Assembly (NCBI GenBank): GCA_919902445.1
Contig: CAKKQZ010000019.1
Coordinates: forward strand, 1 to 42,003
Reading direction: 5' to 3'
Length of the DNA stretch: 42,003 bases
Origin: Omnitrophica bacterium GWA2_41_15
Lineage (GTDB): Bacteria > Omnitrophota > Gorgyraeia > Gygaellales > Profunditerraquicolaceae
Numbering within the stretch: the stretch's first letter is position 1; each line of letters starts with the position of its first letter. The position numbers and the translations under genes are program-made. A model generated the notes under the pieces. That model saw only the letters and a program-made list of their open reading frames with translations. It searched no databases and was not told where the DNA came from. Of the stretch, positions 30,999 to 39,094 are shown piece by piece.

Positions 30999-32579
30999 CT
31001 ATTGATGCACCCTATAATCTATTTCCGGAAATATATTATCCTTGTATTCAATATCGGAGAGCCAATTTTCATCGATAGTGTTTGCCTTTGTGTCTTCGTA
31101 TAGGCGCGTGAATCTTAAAAGATGCTCTTTGGTGCGGCGCACAGCATAACTTGTATGCGTGCCGGTACCCATGATAAACGCCCAATCAGAACTCTGTGCG
31201 AGGAGTAATTCCCTAAGGGCCTGATTCAACGCTCTTTTTAACAAACCGTTTTGATTAGGATAGGCTTTGGCTAATTCAGTCATCCTGCCTGATGCGGTGT
31301 GTAAATGTCTGTATATCCAGTCATTGGCGCTCTGCAGCCACATCTCGCTGTAGCCCTTCCAGCCCCAGCTGGACATGGAAAGAGTGCTAACCTGATTACG
31401 CGGATGTCTTTTTAGGTATTCCGAAGCTGTTATTAAACTAATTTCATCCTGGTCGCAGGCAATCTTTCTAATGAGAAAATCGAGCCACAACGGCCCCTCA
31501 TACCACCAGTGCCCGAATAACTCCGCATCATATGGTGAAACTATGATCGGCTTTTGTTTCATAAAATCATAAAGATACTCGACCTGCTTTTGCCGGTTAA
31601 ACATGAAATTGCCTGCGTGTTCCGCGCACTTTTCGGCCGCCCATTGAGGGACATAGGGCTGTTTTTCATTGCCGGGGCCAGTAATGCGATGATATTTTAT
31701 TCCGGTATTGGTCCTTACGCCGTCAGGATGGATGTATGGTTTAATATAATCAAACTCAAGGTCAAATCCTATATCCCGGTAGAATTCACGGTAATTATAA
31801 TCTCCGGGATAACCCTCAATAGATGACCAGACCTGTTTGGATGATTCCAGGTCCCTTGCGAAAGAGGCAACGCCAGAGCCTTTGCAGTAAACCGGGGCAA
31901 AGACGCCATATTTAGGCCGGGGTGTTCCGTGCAAGACTCCGTGGGAATCAGTAAAGAAATAACCTAACCCCGCTTCTTTTAAAATATCATCCTGTCCCGG
32001 CAGATAGCCGCACTCAGGAAGCCATATGCCCTTTGGCTTACTGCCGAATATCGACTCATAATGGCTTACCGCAACCTTAACCTGGGCCTTGATCGACTCC
32101 CTGCATACATCCATAAGCGGGAAATAACCATGCGTAGCGCCGCAAGTTATGATTTCTAATTTCCCCAGGTCCTGAAACTTTTTAAAAGCAACGGTAAGGT
32201 TCCTGTCATACTTCTGGAAGGTATCGCGCGCTCTGTAGAACTGCTCGAGGTACATCTTGGCAAGCCCGTTAAATTCCGGCTGCCGCAGGGTCCTCTCTGT
32301 TTCCTTATGAGCTAACTCTATAAGCCTGTTTATATGTTTTAGGTAGCGGCCCTGAAGCAGGGGATCGCAAAACATTGATAACAACGACGGACTTAGTGTC
32401 ATGGTTATGCGAAAATCTATACCGTCATTTACCAACTTTTCATAGGCCCATATCAAAGGAAGATATGTTTCTGTTATCGCTTCATAGAACCAATCCTCCT
32501 CAAGAAAATCCTCGTGCTCAGGATGCCTGACAAAAGGAAGATGGCCGTGCAAAACTAGACAAAGGTACCCTTTATGCAT
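30999..32579 (-). CDS. GH57 family protein (DUF1957-type, putative 1,4-alpha-glucan branching enzyme)
   Basis: GYLCLVLHGHLPFVRHPEHEDFLEEDWFYEAITETYLPLI, GIWLPECGYLPGQD, SPYDAELFGHWWYEGPLWLD. Confidence 0.9.
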   Translation of the reverse strand: MHKGYLCLVLHGHLPFVRHPEHEDFLEEDWFYEAITETYLPLIWAYEKLVNDGIDFRITMTLSPSLLSMFCDPLLQGRYLKHINRLIELAHKETERTLRQPEFNGLAKMYLEQFYRARDTFQKYDRNLTVAFKKFQDLGKLEIITCGATHGYFPLMDVCRESIKAQVKVAVSHYESIFGSKPKGIWLPECGYLPGQDDILKEAGLGYFFTDSHGVLHGTPRPKYGVFAPVYCKGSGVASFARDLESSKQVWSSIEGYPGDYNYREFYRDIGFDLEFDYIKPYIHPDGVRTNTGIKYHRITGPGNEKQPYVPQWAAEKCAEHAGNFMFNRQKQVEYLYDFMKQKPIIVSPYDAELFGHWWYEGPLWLDFLIRKIACDQDEISLITASEYLKRHPRNQVSTLSMSSWGWKGYSEMWLQSANDWIYRHLHTASGRMTELAKAYPNQNGLLKRALNQALRELLLAQSSDWAFIMGTGTHTSYAVRRTKEHLLRFTRLYEDTKANTIDENWLSDIEYKDNIFPEIDYRVHQ

Positions 32580-32582
32580 ATT

Positions 32583-33332
32583 TTATTTTTTTTCCTGCGC
32601 TCTTTTTATCGGGCTTGCACCCGAGGTAATTCCGGGAGAAGAAGTTATAACCCCTTTTACCATCTTCTGCCAGGCCTTGCCTACCGAAGAACTCTGTCCT
32701 AGGCCAAAACCCATTCCATACAAGCGCGCAAACATATCTTCCGGAATCATCCATTCTTCATCGGTAATCCATGACGGCCCTTCTAAAGGAGTGTGCACTG
32801 TATTGGAACGCAATATCACAATAAACCTTCCGTCAGATAACTTCAACCCATAATCTACGCACCAAGACCTTCCCGGCCCTTGCGTATCAATGTACCAGCT
32901 TGTGGCGTGCCGGTCTATTTGAATATCAAAAAACCTGTGCGCGTTACTGCCGTCGAATATAATACTACTTACATCGTAGACCCGTAAGATGCGCCTTGCT
33001 TTTAGAAAATCATCCTTCAGCTCATTCCTTAATCTATCCATGGTTGAACCCTTAACCTCCCAATAGGCATATATCCACCAAGGGTCGCGCACCTGCAATA
33101 CTATTTTATCCTGATCGTAGCGCAGAGGTAATTCCTGCGGCATGCCGCCTCGTTTGCGTGCTGTTTCTGGATGGGAAAACTTTGCCTGTTCAGCAATTAC
33201 TTCCCGGGTGCCGGGAACCTCTTTTGTTATTTCTTTTCCGGAAAATTTACGTATTTTTTTTGTTTTCTTAGCAGATAAATCAGCCTGCGCTATTTTTTTC
33301 AACTTCTTTTTTATTTTACGCAGTATAGCCAT
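32583..33332 (-). CDS. DUF4912 domain protein
   Basis: LPLRYDQDKIVLQVRDPWWIYAYWEV, WYIDTQGPGRSWCVDYGLKLSDGRFIVILRSN. Start trimmed to MAILRKIKKK after a G-rich SD. Confidence 0.85.
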   Translation of the reverse strand: MAILRKIKKKLKKIAQADLSAKKTKKIRKFSGKEITKEVPGTREVIAEQAKFSHPETARKRGGMPQELPLRYDQDKIVLQVRDPWWIYAYWEVKGSTMDRLRNELKDDFLKARRILRVYDVSSIIFDGSNAHRFFDIQIDRHATSWYIDTQGPGRSWCVDYGLKLSDGRFIVILRSNTVHTPLEGPSWITDEEWMIPEDMFARLYGMGFGLGQSSSVGKAWQKMVKGVITSSPGITSGASPIKRAQEKK

Positions 33333-33352
33333 ATACCCGCCCCCTTTCCAAT

Positions 33353-33378
33353 AAAAAAGGGGATGCAATCCCCTTTTT
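33353..33378 (-). terminator. Bidirectional Rho-independent terminator-like hairpin
   Basis: AAAAAAGGGGATGCAATCCCCTTTTT: GGGGAT/ATCCCC stem with A- and T-tracts on both sides. Confidence 0.75.
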
Positions 33379-33416
33379 AAGAACTTTCAAGCTCGTTCTT
33401 TTCGCTCTCCTTTAAC

Positions 33417-33800
33417 TCATTTCTTGGATTTCTTTCCGTCTCTCAACGCTTCTTTAAGGTCTTTCTCAAGCGTTTCTTTAAGCCTGGTGACCTTGACAAG
33501 CTCGTCCTTCAGGCTTATGTTTACAAGCTGCTCCTGCATTAATGCCTTCCCTGTTGCCTGATGCGCTGCCTTTTCTTCATCCAACTCTTTCTGTGATGCT
33601 TTTAATTTCTCCTCAATGACTGATTTTTCCTGAGAGAACTTGCCCATCTTTTCTTCCATATCCAAACGCGAAGACATTTCCTTATCCCTGGCTAACTTTT
33701 GCCTGTATGTGTTATTGCAGGAACTTATCAACCCGATAAAAAGAATTACGGTTAAAATGCTTAATATAAGGATAAGTCTATTTTTTAACGACTCTTCCAT
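33417..33800 (-). CDS. Membrane-anchored coiled-coil protein of unknown function
   Basis: One N-terminal TM (LILILSILTVILFIGLISSC) followed by a charged heptad-rich coiled coil. Confidence 0.7.
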   Translation of the reverse strand: MEESLKNRLILILSILTVILFIGLISSCNNTYRQKLARDKEMSSRLDMEEKMGKFSQEKSVIEEKLKASQKELDEEKAAHQATGKALMQEQLVNISLKDELVKVTRLKETLEKDLKEALRDGKKSKK

Positions 33801-33877
33801 TGCTTAAACCCTTTACCCCGTTAGAGACTATAGGTAGACTATAAAAAACTATGATGTCTATAAAACCGGGGTTTATA

Positions 33878-34537
33878 TTATTTAAGATTTTCCTGCGGCA
33901 TCCGAAGGCCGGATTCTGCACTTTCTCGTTTCTCGCCTCTTACTTTAGTAATCCTTGGCTGTATTACGATCTCCACCCTGCGGTTTAACTGCCTATCTTC
34001 TTTGCTATCGTTAGGCGCAACAGGCCTATATTCTCCGTAGCCGATTGCCGATAGGCGATCAGGGGATATACCTTCCGAACTCACCATGTAATGCAGCACA
34101 CTTAAAGCCCTGGCTGTTGATAATTCCCAGTTTGATTTCCAGCCGGAGTGCGTGATGGGCTGGTTATCAGTGTAACCTTCTATGCCTATATTAAAATCAG
34201 GCATATTTTCTTTTAGGGCGCTGGAAACCTTATCCAATAATGAATAGGCCTCATGCCTTATCTTTGCTTTTCCAGAATCAAACAAAAGATCGCCGACTAC
34301 AGTAATAACCAGGCCCTTTCCCATCATCTGCAGCTTTACCTGCTTATCGGTTATCTCCTGGCCAAGTTTATCCTCTAATAGCCGTTTAGTGCGGCTTAAT
34401 TCATCGAGTTGACCGGATAACTCGTCGATTTTCTCCACATCAGAACGCCTGCCTCTCTGGATGATGAACGTGCACCCTGCTAAAACAAAACCTAATAAGA
34501 TTATGGAGCACGCCTTCAATAAGAATTTGTTTTTCAT
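33878..34537 (-). CDS. OmpA/MotB-family lipoprotein
   Basis: Lipobox FVLAGC; DLLFDSGKAKI, IGIEGYTDNQPITHSGWKSNWELSTARALSVLHYM, RLSAIGYGEYRPVAPNDSKEDRQLNRRVEIV. Confidence 0.9.
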   Translation of the reverse strand: MKNKFLLKACSIILLGFVLAGCTFIIQRGRRSDVEKIDELSGQLDELSRTKRLLEDKLGQEITDKQVKLQMMGKGLVITVVGDLLFDSGKAKIRHEAYSLLDKVSSALKENMPDFNIGIEGYTDNQPITHSGWKSNWELSTARALSVLHYMVSSEGISPDRLSAIGYGEYRPVAPNDSKEDRQLNRRVEIVIQPRITKVRGEKRESAESGLRMPQENLK

Positions 34538-34548
34538 GGTTTTCCTTT

Positions 34549-34605
34549 CCTTAATGAGCCAACGACTTACACAACGTTAGTGAACGTAAGTTGTTGGGGG
34601 AATTA
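34549..34605 (-). repeat. Leader-associated structured repeat, copy 3, hairpin A only (upstream of the ompA-like gene)
   Basis: CCTTAATGAGCCAACGACTTAC...GTAAGTTGTTGGGGGAATT. Confidence 0.8.
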
Positions 34606-34616
34606 TTTAGATATTG

Positions 34617-34645
34617 ACTATAACACAAGGCTAAACTTTAATCAA
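34617..34645 (-). promoter_or_regulatory. Sigma70-like promoter for the ompA-like gene
   Basis: Minus strand TTGATT-N17-TATAGT in the purA/ompA-like intergenic region. Confidence 0.6.
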
Positions 34646-34654
34646 GCAAAATCT

Positions 34655-35923
34655 TTACTTGAAAATGGTTGCTTCTCTCGCAGAGCCTACTGAAATCATG
34701 CTGATTTTACTTTTAAGTATTCCGCTTAACCGCTCAAGGTATTCTCTGGCGCAAGGATGTAAATCTCGGTAACGCTTCGGGTTATTTATTGTTTTAGGCC
34801 AACCGCGCATCTGTTTATACACCGGCTTTAATCCTTTTAGCACCTCCAGGTCATAAGGGAATTCGCTAAAGGCCTTACCTTTATATTTATAGGCAGTGCA
34901 AATCTTAATTGTCTTCAGGCCATCCAGAACATCTATTTTCATGATGGCTAATTCCGAGATCCCGTTCAATAAAACAGCTTCTTTTAGCATGACCGCATCA
35001 AACCATCCGCAGCGGCGCGGGCGGCCGGTGGTTGCCCCGAACTCATTGCCCTTATCCCGTATGAAGCACCCAAAACTCCTGGAGAATTCAGTCGGAAAAG
35101 GGCCTTCCCCTACTCTCGTAGTATATGCCTTGGCTACTCCGATAACCTTATCAATTTTTACCGGAGGCACGCCCGTACCAATACATGCTCCGCCGCTGGT
35201 TGCAGAAGAAGAAGTAACAAACGGGTATGTCCCGAAATCTATATCCAAAAATGTTCCTTGCGCCCCTTCAAAAAGAATGTCTTTTTTGTCTTTACTGGCT
35301 TTATTCAGCAAAAGGTGGGTGTTAGTGATGTAGGAAGAAAATAATCTACCGTAACTTAAATATTCTTTATAAATTTTATCAAAATCAAATCCGGGATGCC
35401 CGTATACTTTCTTGAAGACCTCGTTTTTTTCTTTCAGGTTATCCTTTAATTTGTCACGCAATACCTTGGGGTTTAAAAGGTCTATCATCCTGATGCCGCA
35501 GCGCGATATTTTATCCGCATAACAAGGCCCGATACCCCTTCCGGTTGTGCCGATTTTATTCGCCCTTTTTGTTTCGCGAAGCAAGTCGAGAATCCGATGA
35601 TACGGAAGGATTACGTGCGCAAGGGAAGAAATCTTTAAGCGGCCGAAGATATTTATCTTTGAAGCGCGTAAATTATTTATCTCTTGAAGAAGGACTTGCG
35701 GGTCTACAACAACGCCGTTACCGATGCAGCAGATTTTTCCTTTATGTAAAATCCCTGACGGCATCAGGTGGAATATGTATTCCCTGCTCCCTGCGACCAC
35801 GGTATGGCCTGCATTATTTCCTCCCTGATAGCGCACAACATAATCGACATTCTCTGATAAGATATCGATTATCTTGCCCTTCCCCTCATCCCCCCACTGT
35901 GTACCTACTATCACTGTATTCAT
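34655..35923 (-). CDS. purA: Adenylosuccinate synthetase
   Basis: VIVGTQWGDEGKGKIIDILSE, YQGGNNAGHTVV, GTTGRGIGPCYADKISR, ATTGRPRRCGWFDAV. Confidence 0.97.
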   Translation of the reverse strand: MNTVIVGTQWGDEGKGKIIDILSENVDYVVRYQGGNNAGHTVVAGSREYIFHLMPSGILHKGKICCIGNGVVVDPQVLLQEINNLRASKINIFGRLKISSLAHVILPYHRILDLLRETKRANKIGTTGRGIGPCYADKISRCGIRMIDLLNPKVLRDKLKDNLKEKNEVFKKVYGHPGFDFDKIYKEYLSYGRLFSSYITNTHLLLNKASKDKKDILFEGAQGTFLDIDFGTYPFVTSSSATSGGACIGTGVPPVKIDKVIGVAKAYTTRVGEGPFPTEFSRSFGCFIRDKGNEFGATTGRPRRCGWFDAVMLKEAVLLNGISELAIMKIDVLDGLKTIKICTAYKYKGKAFSEFPYDLEVLKGLKPVYKQMRGWPKTINNPKRYRDLHPCAREYLERLSGILKSKISMISVGSAREATIFK

Positions 35924-35961
35924 ATTTCAAAATGAAGTGTGTCAGATACCTTGATACTAAT

Positions 35962-37200
35962 TTACGGAGCCATAGTAAAGATTTTACGCGCAATTTCCGG
36001 ATAACTGGCAATAAACTTCAGCTCATCATCCACCAATGGCTTCTGGTTATGCACATTGGCATAGCGCACCAATTCCAAAACCTGGGTTGCCTCCTCGTCA
36101 TCGCGAAAGACCACCTCCAGTTTTTCATAGACATTCCTGAAACCTTTAATCCCCGAGTATTCCCCGGCGGTGATTTTACGCCCGGTCTCGATTATCTCCG
36201 GCTCTCCGCGGCCTAGCTCTTCAAAATCATAGAGTTCGTAATTACGCCTGTCTTTGAGCGCTCCGTCGGCATGTATGCCGGATTCATGCGCAAATGCATT
36301 TGACCCTACTCCGGGCTGATTAATAGGTATGGATACGCCAAAGGCATAGGATGCATATTTGCAGATTTTCCAGGCAGTCTTTAGGTTTATCTTCGGATCA
36401 AGCTGATAATCCTGCATCCCGCTTGCGTATTTCATTGCCAATATTACGGAAATAAGGTCTGCATTTCCTGCACGTTCACCCATTCCGTTAACACAGGTAT
36501 TTATATAGGTATCGCATCCGGCGTCATTTGCGGCTTTTGCCCCGGCAATAGAATTCGCAACCACAAGCCCTAAGTCATTATGGCAGTGAATTTCAATTGG
36601 GATACTCACAGCTTCGGCCAAAAGTTTTATCCTTTCATAAATTGAGAAGGGGGTATCGCAACCTAATGTATCACAGTAACGCAGCCGGTCAGCGCCTGCT
36701 TCTTTTGCTTTTAAAGCAAAGTCGATTAAATACTCCATCTTTGTCCTGGAGGCGTCCTCTGCGTTTACGCCTATAGACTCAAGGCCTAATTTTCTCGCTT
36801 CCTTTACCGCCGCCGACATTTCCTTTATTACCGATTCATGGTCAAGCTTACCTTTAAACTTATGTATGATCATCTGGTCAGAGGTCGAGATAGACAGGTT
36901 CATGTGTTTTATCTGCGGGATGAGTTTAAAAGCCGCCTTTACATCTTCCCTGGTTGCCCTGATCCAGCCTCCGAGCCGTATTGAAGAAAATACGCCTTTT
37001 TTTACTAAGTCCAGATTGGCGTTCAGGTAATTTGTTTCATGGCGCGTAACCGGAAAACCGAATTCCGACTGGAATACGCCCATCTCATTCAGATACAGGT
37101 TTATCATCGTCTTCTGTAATTTAGACAGGCAGATACGGGAAGTCTGCACTCCGTCGCGGTTGGTTACATCTATAATATAGACTTTGGGTTTATTAATCAT
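35962..37200 (-). CDS. Homocitrate/isopropylmalate synthase-family enzyme (candidate Re-citrate synthase)
   Basis: VYIIDVTNRDGVQTSRICLSKLQKTMINLYLNEMGVFQSEFGFP, IHCHNDLGLVVANSIAGAKAANDAGCDTYINTCVNGMGERAGNADL. Start trimmed to MINKPK. Confidence 0.88.
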   Translation of the reverse strand: MINKPKVYIIDVTNRDGVQTSRICLSKLQKTMINLYLNEMGVFQSEFGFPVTRHETNYLNANLDLVKKGVFSSIRLGGWIRATREDVKAAFKLIPQIKHMNLSISTSDQMIIHKFKGKLDHESVIKEMSAAVKEARKLGLESIGVNAEDASRTKMEYLIDFALKAKEAGADRLRYCDTLGCDTPFSIYERIKLLAEAVSIPIEIHCHNDLGLVVANSIAGAKAANDAGCDTYINTCVNGMGERAGNADLISVILAMKYASGMQDYQLDPKINLKTAWKICKYASYAFGVSIPINQPGVGSNAFAHESGIHADGALKDRRNYELYDFEELGRGEPEIIETGRKITAGEYSGIKGFRNVYEKLEVVFRDDEEATQVLELVRYANVHNQKPLVDDELKFIASYPEIARKIFTMAP

Positions 37201-37209
37201 CTCTTCACC

Positions 37210-37356
37210 TCTTAATGAGCCCACAACTTACGGAACGTTAGTAAACGTAAGTTGTTTGGGCGAATTATTGAGCACATAAAATTTTTATTAGCGAAATCCC
37301 GCGTAAGCGGGGATCCCCGCATCTTGCTTTCCTAAGGAACAGCGGGAGAAGTTCAG
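37210..37356 (-). repeat. Leader-associated structured repeat, copy 4 (upstream of the homocitrate synthase-like gene)
   Basis: GCCCACAACTTACG...CGTAAGTTGTTTGGGC; middle module GAGCACATAAAATTTTTATTAGCGAAATCCCGCGTAAGCGGGG; hairpin B. Confidence 0.85.
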
Positions 37357-37363
37357 GCACAAC

Positions 37364-39094
37364 TTACCTCTTTATTATCTTTCTTAATTCTTCTTTTGCA
37401 GTAGCCCCCTTTGAACTAAAGGCCTCCTGATTATCTAATAGGTACGTCGGCCCGAACATTACCTGTAGCTCTTTATTTAAACCTGTATTTTTATTTAATA
37501 ACCCTGCTGCCTCTTGGCTCCTTGCGCAGGTCTTAATCTTACCCGCTTCAAAGTTACCCAGGCAATCTTCCCACCATGAGCTATTAATATTTTTAGAACG
37601 GCAGGAGATATAATCCCAGAAGGCTTCAGGATGATATTCTTGTACGCATACAGCCCGAAAATCCTCTTCTGCTTCAAGATTACCATGAGGGGTATCGAAC
37701 TTATCCTGTGTCTGGACTGCTAAAAAATGCACTTCAGGATTAAATTCTCTTATTGCCTCCAGAACTTGGTGAGTATCTTTATCGTATAAACTGATGAATA
37801 AATCCAGTTTTCCTTTTATTTTCTTCCTATTAACAAAATAAGAAAATCCGCTAACCTGAGGCTTTAATAAATAATAATCCTTTCTTGAATCAAGATTTTG
37901 TTTTACAATTTCAAAATTTTTCTCTTTCTCTATTTCCCTGCCTAGAAGATACGCCGGCAGCCCTGAAATTGCAAAGTCTTTAACCATATCCCATGCCCTG
38001 TCTTCAGGAAAATAAATATAAGAGGCAATCAACCCGGGAAATTGTTTTTTTAACGAGTTGACCGTTATTTCCGTATTGCAGGTGATACAGTCGCGCGAAG
38101 TAATGACAAGGAGGGGAATTTTATTTGCCTTTTCATAGATACAGCGCGAAATAAGGATGCCGGGGTTTTCACATAACCCTATAGCGCCTTCTTTTTTGCA
38201 ATTGTTATCAGAAAAACATTTGGGCAGCATCTGTAATATCAAAGGATCATCACTGACCTTATCTGAGAGGCGAAGCTGTTCTGCTGTTTGGCCTGTTATC
38301 AAGTTATCCTTTGTAGAAAACGTAACCCTTCCCAGCTTGCGGCCCTGCCAGCTCGGCTTTAAAATGAAGGTATTGTTTATTTTGGTAGCTAGTTCTTCTT
38401 TTATGCGTCCGTATCCTTCAATTAATATATCTATACCTGCTACATTATTGATTAAGCCTAAATTCTCGTTTTCGCTTAAGCTACTTAAAATGATGACGAC
38501 GCTCACCCCCTTATTTTTTAAATCGGAAACTGCGGCTTTAACTGCCGGCTGGGGGTCGACAATATGAATGCCTGCTGCTTTTTGCTTTGCTAAAACTCCC
38601 GTAACGCCTATAATGCCGATTTTTGTTCCGGAGACATCCTTAATAAGGTAAGGCAACACCTTATCCGCCTGAATATTACAGGAGAGAAAATTTAAATTTG
38701 TTTTACTAATATTTTCCCTAAAAAACTGCTCGCCAAAGTTAAACTCATCAGGGCTTATTCCAAGCGCATCGTACTTCATTAATTCCATCGCCTTGAGGTT
38801 CGCGTTTGTACGCTGCATATCTGCTTGAGTATTCAAGGTATATTCATCAAATAGGCCTCCGGCAAAGAAACTTCCTGAATCAAACAAAAGAGAATCAGGG
38901 TATTTTTCCCTAAGCTCTTTTATCAGAGTAGCCCTGCGCGCGATGCCTCCGTCGGATTCTATCGGACAACTGCATGTATAAAGCATGGCGTGCGTTGTGC
39001 CGGTATAAAGAATAGTGATTTCTTTGGCATAAATCCTGCCTGTAAGAGATAGAAAGCTGCCACACAACAAAATTAAGATTTTTTTTGTTTTCAT
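37364..39094 (-). CDS. Secreted UshA/5'-nucleotidase-like protein with C-terminal thioredoxin-like domains
   Basis: Signal peptide; ILYTGTTHAMLYTCSCPIESDGGIARRATLIKEL; LLVITSRDCITCNTEITVNSLKKQF; MFGPTYLLDNQEAF. Confidence 0.7.
   Translation of the reverse strand: MKTKKILILLCGSFLSLTGRIYAKEITILYTGTTHAMLYTCSCPIESDGGIARRATLIKELREKYPDSLLFDSGSFFAGGLFDEYTLNTQADMQRTNANLKAMELMKYDALGISPDEFNFGEQFFRENISKTNLNFLSCNIQADKVLPYLIKDVSGTKIGIIGVTGVLAKQKAAGIHIVDPQPAVKAAVSDLKNKGVSVVIILSSLSENENLGLINNVAGIDILIEGYGRIKEELATKINNTFILKPSWQGRKLGRVTFSTKDNLITGQTAEQLRLSDKVSDDPLILQMLPKCFSDNNCKKEGAIGLCENPGILISRCIYEKANKIPLLVITSRDCITCNTEITVNSLKKQFPGLIASYIYFPEDRAWDMVKDFAISGLPAYLLGREIEKEKNFEIVKQNLDSRKDYYLLKPQVSGFSYFVNRKKIKGKLDLFISLYDKDTHQVLEAIREFNPEVHFLAVQTQDKFDTPHGNLEAEEDFRAVCVQEYHPEAFWDYISCRSKNINSSWWEDCLGNFEAGKIKTCARSQEAAGLLNKNTGLNKELQVMFGPTYLLDNQEAFSSKGATAKEELRKIIKR

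Noticed and set aside
38900-39094. Selenocysteine in the UshA-like protein
   Set aside because: The key motif reads CSC with normal Cys codons and the ORF has no internal UGA, so there is no support for Sec here.
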